Shown here: positions 16,740 to 25,240 of the stretch, piece after piece
Numbering within the stretch: position 1 is the stretch's first letter
How the letters are laid out: each line of letters opens with the position of its first letter
Origin: an uncultured Collinsella sp.
Lineage (GTDB): Bacteria > Actinomycetota > Coriobacteriia > Coriobacteriales > Coriobacteriaceae
Direction of reading: 5' to 3'
NCBI GenBank assembly: GCA_900548495.1
Contig: URKT01000002.1
Span: forward strand, 1 to 41,267
DNA: 41,267 bases
Notes under the pieces: model-generated
Seen by the model: the letters and a program-made list of their open reading frames with translations, nothing else
Told to the model about the DNA's origin: nothing
The model's database searches: none
Translations under genes and position numbers: made by a program

Positions 16740-17324
16740 TTACAGCTTGTTAGCGATCTTCTTTGCCGTGCGCTTGACGCCGGCCACAAGACCTCCCGCA
16801 GGATGCTCCTTTTCGTAGGCTAGACGCTTCTCACGCTTGGCGTACTCTTCGACGATGATGTCGCCATACTCGTCTTCGATCTTGTCGAAGAAGTCGACGG
16901 CGCCCTTAATTTCCTCGGCGGTCGGGTGTCCCTTTTGGACACCGCCGGCGAGCTTGAACGGCCCCCACGTATCAAAGCCGGGGCAGCCGTAGACACCCAT
17001 AAAGATGGCCTGCCTCATGCGGCAGATGCCATCGATATCCTTGCCGTACCACTTGTTTTTGCCACCGTAGGTCATAAGGCCAAACACCTTGTCCTGCGGC
17101 TGCAGCACGTTCGTGAGCACGCGTGCCATGTCCTTGTCGATCTCGGAGTAATAGATTCCCGTGGCGACACCGATCAGATGATATTCGTGCAGGTTGGGAT
17201 ACTCGTTTTTGCCAAGCGCCTTGACGTCGAGGGTATCGATCTCGGGGTGTGCCTCGACGATGGCGTCCACGAGCTTTTTCGTATTGCCGTGATGGCGCGA
17301 GGCGTAGAGGATGATGGTTCGCAT
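16740..17324 (-). CDS. Flavodoxin-like protein
   Basis: 194 residues. The N-terminus IILYASRHHGNTKKLVDAI (3-21) is the FMN phosphate loop of flavodoxins. The fold continues through HLIGVATGIYYSEID and KVFGLMTYGGK to about 150. A basic C-terminal helix (EEYAKREKRLAYEKEHPAGGLVAG) is an extension. It presumably carries electrons in the cytosol. The start at 17324 follows AAAGG; ten upstream in-frame codons lack a ribosome site. It lies convergent to nagA and divergent from the epimerase gene, so it is probably independent of sugar use. Confidence 0.85.
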   Translation of the reverse strand: MRTIILYASRHHGNTKKLVDAIVEAHPEIDTLDVKALGKNEYPNLHEYHLIGVATGIYYSEIDKDMARVLTNVLQPQDKVFGLMTYGGKNKWYGKDIDGICRMRQAIFMGVYGCPGFDTWGPFKLAGGVQKGHPTAEEIKGAVDFFDKIEDEYGDIIVEEYAKREKRLAYEKEHPAGGLVAGVKRTAKKIANKL

Positions 17325-17481
17325 AAGAAGGCCTTTCAGCTGTAATTGCATCAATGTCTGTATGGTACCCCGTTACATGGCTGGGATACCGGACGCGTCG
17401 ATGAACGTGCGGGTTTGTCCTTTGGTCAGGGCCGAGACGGGTTCTTGCGAGCAAAAAAGCAGTTGTTCGAAAGGATGGGCA

Positions 17482-18363
17482 ATGGAATACGCTCTCTCCA
17501 ACGATTCGATTTCTATTAAGGTGTCCACGGCTGGTGGTTCGTTTACCTCGATCGAGGCCGGAGGTCGCGAGTATCTGTGGCAGGGCGATCCCGCCGTGTG
17601 GTCCGGCCAGGCACCGATTTGCTTCCCGATTTGCGGAGGCTTGCGCGACAACAGCGCCATGACGTTTGCCGGGCATCATGTAAAGCTCGCTCGCCACGGG
17701 TTTGCGCGCAAACAGGAGTGGAAGCTGCTGAGCCAGAGCGAGAACGAGCTGGCGATGTGCCTGGCTTCGGAGGATAACGCCGCGCTGCTGAGCGATTATC
17801 CGTACCCGTTTAAGCTTGTCGCTCGTTATACGCTTGAGGGGGATGCCGTTCGCGTCTCCTATGAGGTGACCAACGAGGGGACTGAGGACATGCCGTTCTT
17901 TATCGGCGGTCATCCCGGCTTTAGGTGTCCGCTCGATGAGGGCGAGGCCTATACGGACTACGAGTTGCGCTTTGAGAAAGACGAGGCTGCGGAGCTCTGC
18001 ACCGCCGTTCCCTCGACTGGATTGATTGACGTGGCAAACCGCTCCAAGAACCCCATGGTGGAAAAGACGCTGCCCCTGTCGCACGAGCTCTTCGATTTTG
18101 CGGAGACCATCTTTGACGTGCTCGAGAGCCGTCAGGTCACGCTTTCCAAAAAGGGCGAGGACAAGGGCGTCCGCCTGAGCTTTGAGGGCTTCCCATATCT
18201 CATTGTGTGGAGCAAGCCCGAGGGCGATTTTGTGGCGGTTGAGCCTTGGGGCGGTCTCTCGACCTGCTCCGATGAGGACGACGTGCTTGAGCATAAGCGC
18301 GGCTGCCTTGTCGCCAAGCCCAAGGAGACCGTCGTTCGCTCGTTCACGATTGAGATTCTGTAA
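17482..18363 (+). CDS. LacX-like aldose 1-epimerase family protein
   Basis: 293 residues of the galactose mutarotase superfamily, closest in length and pattern to LacX of lactose/tagatose operons. It contains ICFPICGG (about 47-54), the HGFARKQEW segment with a conserved His (about 73), FFIGGHPGFRCPL with the second His, and the closing VAVEPWGGLSTCSDE containing the catalytic Glu. It probably interconverts anomers of a sugar or sugar phosphate. AAGGA precedes the ATG. It is followed by the LacC kinase gene, with which it is probably cotranscribed. Confidence 0.8.
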   Translation: MEYALSNDSISIKVSTAGGSFTSIEAGGREYLWQGDPAVWSGQAPICFPICGGLRDNSAMTFAGHHVKLARHGFARKQEWKLLSQSENELAMCLASEDNAALLSDYPYPFKLVARYTLEGDAVRVSYEVTNEGTEDMPFFIGGHPGFRCPLDEGEAYTDYELRFEKDEAAELCTAVPSTGLIDVANRSKNPMVEKTLPLSHELFDFAETIFDVLESRQVTLSKKGEDKGVRLSFEGFPYLIVWSKPEGDFVAVEPWGGLSTCSDEDDVLEHKRGCLVAKPKETVVRSFTIEIL

Positions 18364-18422
18364 TTCCGTTTTGTCGACTCGTATCGCGAGGCACAAGGAG
18401 CCTGCGAGATAAGGAGCTAAAA

Positions 18423-19358
18423 ATGATCCTCACCGTTACGATGAACCCGTCTGTCGATACGCGCTATCAGCTCGATGAGCTCATTATCGACGACGTCAAC
18501 CGCGTGACGCCCGAAAAGACCGCCGGCGGCAAGGGCCTCAACGTGGCCCGCGTGCTGGGTCAGCTGGGCGACGACGTTGTGGCAACCGGTCTGCTCGGCG
18601 GCCACATGGGCGCCTACATGGCTGAGCTCATGGACGCCAACGGTATTAACAACGACTTTGTGCCCATCAAGGGCGAGACTCGAATTTGCCTCAACATTCT
18701 CCACGCTGGCAACCAGACCGAGCTGCTCGAGAGCGGCCCGACAATTGCCCCCGAGGAGCTCGATGCCTTTACCGCCAAGTTTACCGAGCTTGCAGGTAAG
18801 GCCGACGTCGTCACCATCTCGGGTTCGCTGCCCCGCGGCGTCGAGGCGGACTACTACGCCAAGATCACGGGCATTGCCGAGAACGCCGGAGCCAAGGTGC
18901 TGCTCGATACCTCGGGTGCCTCGCTCGAGGCTGCGCTCAAGTCCGAGGTTAAGCCCGAGCTGGTCAAGCCTAACCTGACCGAGATCAACGGCCTTCTGGG
19001 CACGAGCTTTACCACCGACGATGTGGACGAGCTCCGCGCCGCGCTCGCTTCTGACGCCCGCTTCTCCGATATCCCCTGGGTCGTCGTGTCCATGGGCGCT
19101 GCCGGCTCCGTTGGCTTCCACAATGGCCGTGCGTTCCGCGCAAAGACGCCCGATATCCCTGCCGTTAACGCAACGGGCTCTGGTGACTCCACTATCGCAG
19201 GCTTCGCGCATGCCATCGCTGCTGGCGCAGACGACGAGACGGTGCTGCGAACCGCCAACACTTGCGGCAAGCTCAACGCCATGGATCCTATGACCGGCCA
19301 TCTGGTCATGGACCGTTGGGACGAGGTCTACAACGGCGTTGTCGTGACCGAGCTGTAA
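18423..19358 (+). CDS. lacC: Tagatose-6-phosphate kinase / 1-phosphofructokinase (PfkB family)
   Basis: 311 residues. The N-terminal signature TAGGKGLNVARVLGQLG (about 33-49) and C-terminal NATGSGDSTIAGFAHA with the catalytic Asp of GSGD place it in the LacC/FruK branch of the PfkB family. In this setting it most likely phosphorylates tagatose-6-phosphate, the product of AgaS and of galactose-6-phosphate isomerase. No fruA-type PTS is adjacent, which weakens the 1-phosphofructokinase reading. AAGGAG precedes the ATG. The next enzyme, tagatose-bisphosphate aldolase, is not in the window. Confidence 0.85.
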   Translation: MILTVTMNPSVDTRYQLDELIIDDVNRVTPEKTAGGKGLNVARVLGQLGDDVVATGLLGGHMGAYMAELMDANGINNDFVPIKGETRICLNILHAGNQTELLESGPTIAPEELDAFTAKFTELAGKADVVTISGSLPRGVEADYYAKITGIAENAGAKVLLDTSGASLEAALKSEVKPELVKPNLTEINGLLGTSFTTDDVDELRAALASDARFSDIPWVVVSMGAAGSVGFHNGRAFRAKTPDIPAVNATGSGDSTIAGFAHAIAAGADDETVLRTANTCGKLNAMDPMTGHLVMDRWDEVYNGVVVTEL

Positions 19359-19372
19359 GGGCTTGGGCGTCG

Positions 19373-19523
19373 GTCCCGGCATCGCTTGCTAGCTCATGTC
19401 GACGACAAGTGCGATAGCATTATGTCGGGGCGCGACGCCGACGTTGTCGTGTTCAATCCCGACCTTACCCTGGTCGAGACGTATGTGGGCGGCAACAGCG
19501 TCGGTAACGCGTTTATCGAGTAG
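19373..19523 (+). pseudogene. Decayed 3' end of a second nagA
   Basis: From 19392 the + strand reads 43 residues ending at TAG 19521-19523 that match the NagA C-terminus: DKCDSIMSGRDADVVVFN and LTLVETYVGGNSVGNAF align with the end of the intact gene at 16520-16664. There is no start codon or upstream body. Weak similarity reaches 19373, with a one-base shift. This is a gene remnant from a duplication or recombination between nagA copies. Confidence 0.85.
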
Positions 19524-19555
19524 CCGCCAAAGAAACGATCCGAGAGGGGATTTAG

Positions 19556-20029
19556 ATGATTTACGGTGCATTGGGCGATATCGAGGAATACCGCGGAATG
19601 CTCAAGGGCCTCGATGTGCTGATTGACTGGCTCGAGGAGAACGATCCGGCGCAGCTCGAGGTCGGCAGCCATCCGATTCTGGGCGACAAGGTCTATGCGA
19701 ACGTCATGGCTCCCACGACGCGTCCCGAGGCCGAGGCTCACTATGAGACGCATCAGCGCTATCACGACCTGCAGATCGATGTCGAGGGTCGCGAGGCCTT
19801 TAAGGTCGCTACGGGCAGCTTGACGCTGGTCCAGGAGTTTGACGAGAAGGACGACTACGATCTGGTCGATTCCGACGCCTCGATCGCCGGCGATCTTGCT
19901 GACGATAAGTTTGCACTGTTCGTTGCCGGCGAGCCTCATATGCCCACGCTCGAGTTCCCGGACGATGGCGCGCAGCCGGTCAAGAAGATCTGCTTTAAGC
20001 TGCTTGCAGATGCTTACTGGGAGGAGTAG
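19556..20029 (+). CDS. YhcH/YjgK/YiaL family protein
   Basis: 157 residues of the EbgC/YhcH beta-sandwich family. It opens with MIYGALGDIEEYRG and has HYETHQRYHDLQIDVEG (about 63-79), carrying the conserved His cluster, and a late GEPHMPTLEF with another metal-type His. Relatives are linked to sialic acid and amino-sugar use and to sugar anomerisation. GAGGGG precedes the ATG. Its location after lacC and a nagA remnant fits an amino-sugar role. Confidence 0.88.
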   Translation: MIYGALGDIEEYRGMLKGLDVLIDWLEENDPAQLEVGSHPILGDKVYANVMAPTTRPEAEAHYETHQRYHDLQIDVEGREAFKVATGSLTLVQEFDEKDDYDLVDSDASIAGDLADDKFALFVAGEPHMPTLEFPDDGAQPVKKICFKLLADAYWEE

Positions 20030-20203
20030 CGAGCTGCTCGGCTGAGCTGTCCATGTTACGAGCGTTATCCCTTGGGGGAGCGCGCTTGGGCCCCGCTGAT
20101 CGCGGTTCCTTTTGGGATTGCGGTTGGCGGGGCTTGTTGTTGAGTGGGGAGTTGCCGGCGGCGATGTGCTTGCATTGGCGGATGTGCGCTCGAAATCGGC
20201 AAC

Positions 20204-20225
20204 AAAAAAGCCGCCCGAAGGCGGC
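20204..20225 (-). terminator. Terminator of the tRNA-Thr gene
   Basis: GCCGCC-CGAA-GGCGGC hairpin (20210-20225). On the minus strand it is followed by six T (A6 at 20204-20209). Confidence 0.9.
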
Positions 20226-20237
20226 TATCTTGTGCAA

Positions 20238-20313
20238 TGGAGCCAGCGACCGGGCTCGAACCGGTGACCCCCGCTTTACGAGAGCGGTGCTCTACCAACT
20301 GAGCTACGCTGGC
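20238..20313 (-). tRNA. tRNA-Thr(CGT)
   Basis: A 76-base cloverleaf on the minus strand. Acceptor arms GCCAGCG/CGCTGGC pair perfectly. The D arm (GCTCAGTTGGTAGAGC), the anticodon stem CCGCT/AGCGG with loop CTCGTAA (anticodon CGT, reading ACG) and the T arm (GGTTCGAGCCC) are all standard. The CCA end is encoded. Confidence 0.97.
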
Positions 20314-20352
20314 GGCCATATGATGACGCAACTGAGGCGTCAACGGCTGTTT

Positions 20353-20381
20353 ATGATACGGGACATCGCACATCCGCGCAA
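20353..20381 (-). promoter_or_regulatory. Promoter of the tRNA-Thr gene
   Basis: On the minus strand, TTGCGC (20376-20381) and TATCAT (20353-20358) are 17 bases apart and point to the tRNA, 40 bases downstream. Confidence 0.55.
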
Positions 20382-20470
20382 GTGTTCTGACGGCTTTTCT
20401 CACTTTAAATGCACTAATATTGGAGACGCGATGTCTTGCTCTTACGGGTCTCAAACAGAATGGGGTGGCG

Positions 20471-20965
20471 ATGGCTCAACCCAAGATTCTTCTCACACGC
20501 ATCGACGACCGGTTTATTTGCGGGCAAGACATTGAGCTGTGGAACGAGGCGACTGGTTCCAACCTTGTCCTAATCGTCAACGATGAGATCGCGGCGGATT
20601 CGCGCCAATGGGCACCCATGAGGGTGGCGGCGCCAGAAGGCGTTTGGACACGGTTTTTCTCGGTGCAAAGGACCATCGATATCATTCATACCGCAACGCC
20701 GCGCCAATGGATCCTTATCATGGTGGCCTCACCCGCCGATGCGCTTGCGTTGGTTAAGGGCGGCGTGCCCATCACCAAGATCAGCATTGGCCATATGCGG
20801 GCAGGGGAGGGCAAACGCTCTGTAACGCCTGCGGTCGCCATAGACGATGCGGACATCGCTGCCCTCAAAGAGCTGCAAAAGCTCGGCATAGAACTAGAAA
20901 TCCGCTATCTCCCCAGCTCCAATCCCGACCCCATCCAACGAGTCATTGGGGACGTTCTTAAATGA
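20471..20965 (+). CDS. Orphan PTS EIIB paralogue with Cys in place of the active-site His
   Basis: 164 residues, clearly a paralogue of the EIIB at 10734 (shared LLTRID, GSNLVLIVNDEIA, TRFFSVQRTIDII, LALVKGGVPITKISIGHM). The phosphorylated residue differs: RLVHGQV there is RFICGQD here, with TGC at 20519-20521 giving Cys17. The protein cannot use the usual His chemistry, so it is either inactive, regulatory, or altered. It has no IIA, IIC or IID partner nearby. The last residues (VIGDVLK and the stop) are encoded inside the left arm of a 180-bp palindromic element, so the native C-terminus may have been replaced. The ATG is preceded by GGGGTGG. Confidence 0.85.
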   Translation: MAQPKILLTRIDDRFICGQDIELWNEATGSNLVLIVNDEIAADSRQWAPMRVAAPEGVWTRFFSVQRTIDIIHTATPRQWILIMVASPADALALVKGGVPITKISIGHMRAGEGKRSVTPAVAIDDADIAALKELQKLGIELEIRYLPSSNPDPIQRVIGDVLK

Positions 20966-21120
20966 CTAGTCAAACGGGACACCCTTGGCACTTGGGGACG
21001 TTCCTTATGTGCCGGCCTTTTAGGAACGTCCCCAAGTGTCGGCAGATTGGGACACTCCTTCTCGCCAAACGTTAAAGACTGTCCCCAACGACTAGTCATT
21101 TAAGAACGTCCCCAATGACT
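20941..21120. repeat. 180-bp nested palindromic element (MITE/REP-like)
   Basis: The outer arms are a perfect 31-bp inverted repeat (20941-20971 and 21090-21120). Inside is a second perfect 17-bp pair (20989-21005 and 21022-21038). Both arms carry the word GGGGACGTTC(C/T). There is no coding capacity. The layout resembles non-autonomous mobile or REP-type elements moved in trans; no flanking target duplication is evident. Confidence 0.8.
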
Positions 21121-21129
21121 AGGCAGCAA

Positions 21130-21160
21130 AACGCCCGTCGGCGGTGTGCCGGCGGGCGTT
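21130..21160 (-). terminator. Terminator of galM
   Basis: A 13-bp stem (21130-21142 with 21148-21160, one wobble) and a TTTT run on the minus strand, just beyond the galM stop. Confidence 0.75.
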
Positions 21161-21186
21161 GCTGTACGGTATGTCACGTTGTGGGC

Positions 21187-22239
21187 TTAGTGCCTCATAA
21201 AGTGGTATTCGATCATATTGCTGTAGGGGTGACCCGGGCCCACGATGCCCTGCGGGAACAGCGGCTGGTGCGGCGTGTCGGGGTACATCTCTGCCTCGAG
21301 GGCAAAGCCGGCGCCCCAGCCATAGTTGGCATCGTCCTTGGCGTGCTCGTCGCCCAGCCAGTTGCCGGTGTAGAGCTGCACGCCCGGTGCGGTGGTGTAG
21401 TAGTCCAGCTCGCGACCGGTCCACATCTCCTCGACATGCAGGGCGCGGCGCAGGTTGCGACCGTACTGATAGTCATCGATGCACAGGCAGTGGTCGTAGC
21501 CGCGTGCCTGCTTAATCTGTGGATCGTCGGCCTCCATGCCAGGCGCGACGGGGCGCAGCTCACGGAAGTCAAACGGCGTGCCCTCGACCGGAGCAATCTC
21601 GCCGGTGGGGATGTTCTGCTCGTTGATGGGCAGGTAGTGGGCAGCGTTAGCAACAAAGAAGTGCTCACAGTCCATGCCGGCGTTGTGACCGGCAAGGTTA
21701 AAGTACGTGTGGTTGGTCATGGACACGTACGTGGCGCGGTCGCTCTCACAGCCATATTCGATACGGAAGCAGCCGGTGCGCGTCACGGTAAACACGGCCG
21801 TAAAGGTGCGGTTGCCGGGAAGGCCCAGCTCACCGTTCTCAAGCGAGGTGGTCATGCGCACGGCATTGTGGACCTCGTCGAGCTCAACGTCCCATACGCG
21901 CTTGTGCAGACCATGTTCAAGATCGCTGTGCAGGTTGTTGGTGCCCTCGTTGGCGGGCATATGCCAGTCCGTGCCGGTGATGGTGATCGTGGCACCTGCA
22001 GTGCGGTTGGCCACAGGTCCGATGGTCGCGCCAAAGCAGGCGGGGTTGTCAAAGTAATCCTCGAGCCTATCGAAGCCCAGCACCACATCGCGCACGTTGC
22101 CGGGGATGTCGGGCACGTCGATGCCCAACACGGTGGCGCCATAGTCCATAATGCGAACGCAGATCTCGGGCCCGTTGAGGGTGTAACGATGAACGGGGGT
22201 ACCGCACGGCGCGGTGCCGAAAAGCTCGGAAGTGATCAT
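21187..22239 (-). CDS. galM: Aldose 1-epimerase (galactose mutarotase)
   Basis: 350 residues, the full length of GalM. Conserved items are the early GATVLGIDVPD, GATIGPVANR (about 71-80), the NEGTNNLHSD region, MTNHTYFNLAGH with the catalytic His (about 173-184), GYDHCLCID and the late AEMYPDTPHQPLFPQG. It converts beta- to alpha-galactose or glucose in the cytosol. The start at 22239 follows AGGAACC; a longer frame upstream lacks a ribosome site. It diverges from the DeoR-family gene, which may regulate it. Confidence 0.92.
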   Translation of the reverse strand: MITSELFGTAPCGTPVHRYTLNGPEICVRIMDYGATVLGIDVPDIPGNVRDVVLGFDRLEDYFDNPACFGATIGPVANRTAGATITITGTDWHMPANEGTNNLHSDLEHGLHKRVWDVELDEVHNAVRMTTSLENGELGLPGNRTFTAVFTVTRTGCFRIEYGCESDRATYVSMTNHTYFNLAGHNAGMDCEHFFVANAAHYLPINEQNIPTGEIAPVEGTPFDFRELRPVAPGMEADDPQIKQARGYDHCLCIDDYQYGRNLRRALHVEEMWTGRELDYYTTAPGVQLYTGNWLGDEHAKDDANYGWGAGFALEAEMYPDTPHQPLFPQGIVGPGHPYSNMIEYHFMRH

Positions 22240-22393
22240 TTGGTTCCTAACATCGAGGTATTTCCGACAAACTGTAGCGCGAACAGGCAAGATTATCACT
22301 ACACCCCACTAAAGCAGGGGGTATTTTTCTCAAAAAAGTGATGATTGGAGCTGTGTGGGCGTTCATTTCTGACGCGCGCGAGTCTGATACAAT

Positions 22394-22418
22394 TTGTTCG
22401 TTATTGTTTGAATTGACG
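22394..22418. promoter_or_regulatory. TTTGTT/TTGTTT repeats before the DeoR-family gene
   Basis: Spaced TTTGTT and TTGTTT words occur just upstream of the regulator gene, of the kind DeoR/LacR proteins bind. Short and AT-rich, so tentative. Confidence 0.3.
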
Positions 22419-22444
22419 TGAGCGTGGAACAGCGAGGACTCATC

Positions 22445-23209
22445 GTGATTAAAGCGGAGCGACAGGATAAGGTTCGGCAGCTGCTCGAGGAACAGGGAAC
22501 GGTCTCGGTCAAGGAGATTTCGGATGCGTTAGGTGTCTCGGATATGACGATCCGCCGTGACCTTGAGGAGCTTGCGAGCCTGGGCGAGATCGAGCGCGTG
22601 CACGGCGGAGCCCGCAGTGCGCAGGGCCGTCCACACGCTATGCTGCGCCATGAGTATTCGCACAGCGAAAAGCGCACGAAGCATGCCGAGGAAAAGTTGC
22701 AGATTGCGCGCCGTTCTGTGGAGCTTATCGAGGAAGGCTCGACCATCTTTTTGGGCACGGGCACCACGGTTGAGCAGATGGCCTCGATGCTGCCGGCGTT
22801 TCGCCTGCGCATTGTGACCAATTCGCTTTCGGTGTTTAACCTGCTCGAGGCGCGTGAAGACTGCGAACTGTGCCTGGTGGGCGGCGTGTACCGCCGCCGC
22901 ACTGCCGCTTTTGTGGGCCCCACGGCCGAGGACACCTTGCGCGCACTGGGGATTGACACAGCCTTTATCGGCGCAAACGGCATTTTGGACGGCGACGTGT
23001 CTACGTCTAACATGGAAGAGGGCCGCATCCAGCAGCTCGCCTTTAGCAAGGCCGACTCGCGCTATCTGATTGCCGATTCCAGCAAGATTGGCAAGCGCGA
23101 CTTCTATACCTTCTGCCGTCTGGACAGCCTGGACGCCGTGGTGTGCGAGCCGGGCATCGCCGCCGAAGATCGTGCCGCCATCGAGGAGCATACGCAGGTC
23201 ATTTGCTAG
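22445..23209 (+). CDS. DeoR/GlpR-family sugar regulator
   Basis: 254 residues. The N-terminal DeoR helix-turn-helix (TVSVKEISDALGVSDMTIRR at about 20-39) is joined to a sugar-phosphate sensing domain with the motif IFLGTGTTVEQMA (about 95) and the later VGPTAEDTLRALGIDTAFIG. The GTG at 22445 opens IKAERQDKVRQLL, the usual DeoR N-terminus, and has AGGA seven bases before it; a GTG nine codons upstream is less likely. It diverges from galM. Its C-terminal part is duplicated as a remnant at 27404. Confidence 0.85.
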   Translation: MIKAERQDKVRQLLEEQGTVSVKEISDALGVSDMTIRRDLEELASLGEIERVHGGARSAQGRPHAMLRHEYSHSEKRTKHAEEKLQIARRSVELIEEGSTIFLGTGTTVEQMASMLPAFRLRIVTNSLSVFNLLEAREDCELCLVGGVYRRRTAAFVGPTAEDTLRALGIDTAFIGANGILDGDVSTSNMEEGRIQQLAFSKADSRYLIADSSKIGKRDFYTFCRLDSLDAVVCEPGIAAEDRAAIEEHTQVIC

Positions 23210-23328
23210 CTAGCGCTACGGGATTGCCAACGGGCGATGCGGGAGGACTTTTACCTCCCGTCATTGTGGAAACCAGTGCGTCAGCGCTACGCGATATGAC
23301 GCGCAAATAAGGACTCCACTATCAAATC

Positions 23329-23466
23329 GTCTCAACCTGTAACAGGTAGGGGTGAAACCACCAACCAGATGTTACAGATTGAGACAATTCGGCGGGGCCT
23401 ACCTTGTTTGTCTCGATCTGTAACGGTTAGGACTTAAAAACTCGGCTACGTGTTACAGATCGAGAC
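23329..23466. repeat. 57-bp palindromic repeat, locus 1 (two copies)
   Basis: Copies at 23329-23385 and 23410-23466, start-to-start 81 bases. Each has a 16-base left arm close to GTCTCGATCTGTAACA, a 25-base centre, and the complementary right arm. They lie between the convergent ends of the deoR-type and gntR-type genes. The rest of 23210-23481 shows nothing I can name. Confidence 0.9.
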
Positions 23467-23481
23467 AAAAGAAAAAGAACA

Positions 23482-24201
23482 TTAGGACTTGAAAATAAAG
23501 TTTTGATAAGGGATTCGCCCAGTTAAGACGGTGCGGCAGACAATTGAAATTAGTTTACCTCCGGAGTCGTAAGCATAATGAGTTAGTTCGATGACCGGAA
23601 GTTTTGCAACACCATAATTACTGGCTTCGGAATCGCTAAGCTGACGTGCTCTATAGCTTTCCCTAACAGATTGGATAGACTTGGACAAGTCGTCCATGAT
23701 TCTGCTAAATGCCTGAAAATCTAACTGGTTATTCGGAACGCGCGACTTTGAAATGAAGAACGTATCAGCGCCTATGAAACTGCCTTCAAGTTCGTAGGTC
23801 AATTCAAGACGCTGAATTTCATCGCGACTTTGACATCCAAATTGTTGGAGCATCATTACGGAAATTGGACGACCTAATGTGAGGCCGCCGAAATGTTTGG
23901 TGATGGCATCCGGATCAACGCCATCGCAATGGCTTGCAAAGTCAAAGTCTAAAAGTGAATTGAGCTCGCTAACGTGTTTAGGTGCAACAAACGATCCCTT
24001 ACCTTGGATTCGATAGATACTTCCACGACGCTCCAGCTCACTCATGGCAAGTCGGACGGTTGTTCTGCTTACGGCGTATTCGTCGCAGAGTTCCATTTCT
24101 GTTGGAAGTTTATCGTCTGCTTGATATTCATCGACGATCTGCTTGAGCAGCGCGTCGGTGAGCTGTAAATAGAGTGGCCGTTTTTCGTGTGTATCGAGCA
24201 T
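23482..24201 (-). CDS. GntR/HutC-family regulator of the orphan EIICB locus
   Basis: 239 residues. A winged helix (about 8-75: PLYLQLTDALLKQIV, KLPTEMELCDEYAVSRTTVR, RIQGKGSFVAPK) precedes a UTRA-type effector domain. The ATG at 24201 has GAGG five bases before it; another ATG six codons upstream has a weaker site. It is encoded 72 bases downstream of the unknown-function gene at 24274 on the same strand, both divergent from the EIICB at 25551. It probably controls that region through the palindrome at 25241-25258. Confidence 0.85.
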   Translation of the reverse strand: MLDTHEKRPLYLQLTDALLKQIVDEYQADDKLPTEMELCDEYAVSRTTVRLAMSELERRGSIYRIQGKGSFVAPKHVSELNSLLDFDFASHCDGVDPDAITKHFGGLTLGRPISVMMLQQFGCQSRDEIQRLELTYELEGSFIGADTFFISKSRVPNNQLDFQAFSRIMDDLSKSIQSVRESYRARQLSDSEASNYGVAKLPVIELTHYAYDSGGKLISIVCRTVLTGRIPYQNFIFKS

Positions 24202-24273
24202 TAGAGCCTCAGTTTGCATGTTGGTTATACCTGATGGTTGCCTCAGTCGGGATGTTACGTGGGCAAGGTAACC

Positions 24274-25194
24274 TTAACGTATCACAGAGCGGCTCAGCAT
24301 GACGATCTGATGCCTGTATCCACGAAGGGCTTGTCCGAGTGTGAAGATATTCTGGGGCAGGCAAATACCGTTCATGGAGTCCCCGATATGTTGGAGGTCA
24401 GCGCCGGCTGCTTTTGCTGCAAGGCCTATTTTCTTAATGGTCTCGCTGTCGCAGGAGTCTTGACTCGTCCCGTTCGCCGCCATGACGAGAACCTTCTCTT
24501 CAATTGACTTGCCTACGTTGTGGGATCGTACAAAGTCTACGATGGCGCGCAGGTCTGCTTCTTGGAAGCAAGGGACGGTGTAGGGGGCTGGCACGAGAAG
24601 GATATCGACGCCGAGGTCAACAAACTTGCGCGCAATTTCGAGCGTCATGACAGGTTCCGCAACGCCCGCTCCATGCATTTTTCCGGCTATGACCAGGCCA
24701 TTGAAATGCTCTTTGGAGAGTTTAATCGAATGGGCGATTGCATCGTTGGAGACGCCGGTTCCAGGGTTGCCCGTCAGGCAGATAAAATCAAATCCGAGTT
24801 CGTTAGCCTTTTCTAAGGTCTTGGGAGAGACGCGACGACCCATGGGGATTTCCGTTCGGGATTCAGACATCTCTGCCTCGTTATCAACTGGCTCCAGATT
24901 GACGCCAATGGGCCTTCCGCATGCTCGCTTCACCCAAGTGACCGGGTTTTCATTGAGATCATCTGGAATACCGGCAATAACTGGATCGAACACATCGAGC
25001 GCGTTAAACAGAAGCAGGTCGGCACCTGCGGCACGTTCGATTTCTGCATTAGTAACGCCGCCGAGAAATTGGGAAGAGGGTACGTTTTCCGCCATGATGG
25101 TACGTCCCTCGGAAGCCAGAATTGCCTGTTTTAGATCCATGGGTGACGTGGCGGCAAAATCGGATGCGGACATGTTCAGTAATCGTTTGGGCAT
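24274..25194 (-). CDS. Conserved PTS-associated protein of unknown function, probable TIM barrel
   Basis: 306 residues. It begins MPKRLLNMSASDFAATSPMD and contains runs typical of an alpha/beta barrel (GADLLLFNALDVF, GFDFICLTGNPGTGVSNDAI, GLVIAGKMHGAGVAEPVM, GVDILLVPAPYTVP, LVMAANGTSQDS). I recall relatives next to lactose/cellobiose-type PTS genes, some loosely annotated as phosphoenolpyruvate-phosphonomutase-like or DUF7916; I cannot confirm this. By position it probably acts on the sugar phosphate made by the divergent EIICB. No glycosidase is in this locus, so it may be the catabolic step. Confidence 0.7.
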   Translation of the reverse strand: MPKRLLNMSASDFAATSPMDLKQAILASEGRTIMAENVPSSQFLGGVTNAEIERAAGADLLLFNALDVFDPVIAGIPDDLNENPVTWVKRACGRPIGVNLEPVDNEAEMSESRTEIPMGRRVSPKTLEKANELGFDFICLTGNPGTGVSNDAIAHSIKLSKEHFNGLVIAGKMHGAGVAEPVMTLEIARKFVDLGVDILLVPAPYTVPCFQEADLRAIVDFVRSHNVGKSIEEKVLVMAANGTSQDSCDSETIKKIGLAAKAAGADLQHIGDSMNGICLPQNIFTLGQALRGYRHQIVMLSRSVIR

Positions 25195-25240
25195 TGTTAC
25201 TTCCTTTGACTAGAACGACAGGCTTGTGACATTGTCTCTA

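Noticed and set aside
20238..21120. Genomic island at tRNA-Thr
   Set aside because: No integrase, attachment repeat or tRNA 3' duplication is visible; only the palindromic element is nearby.
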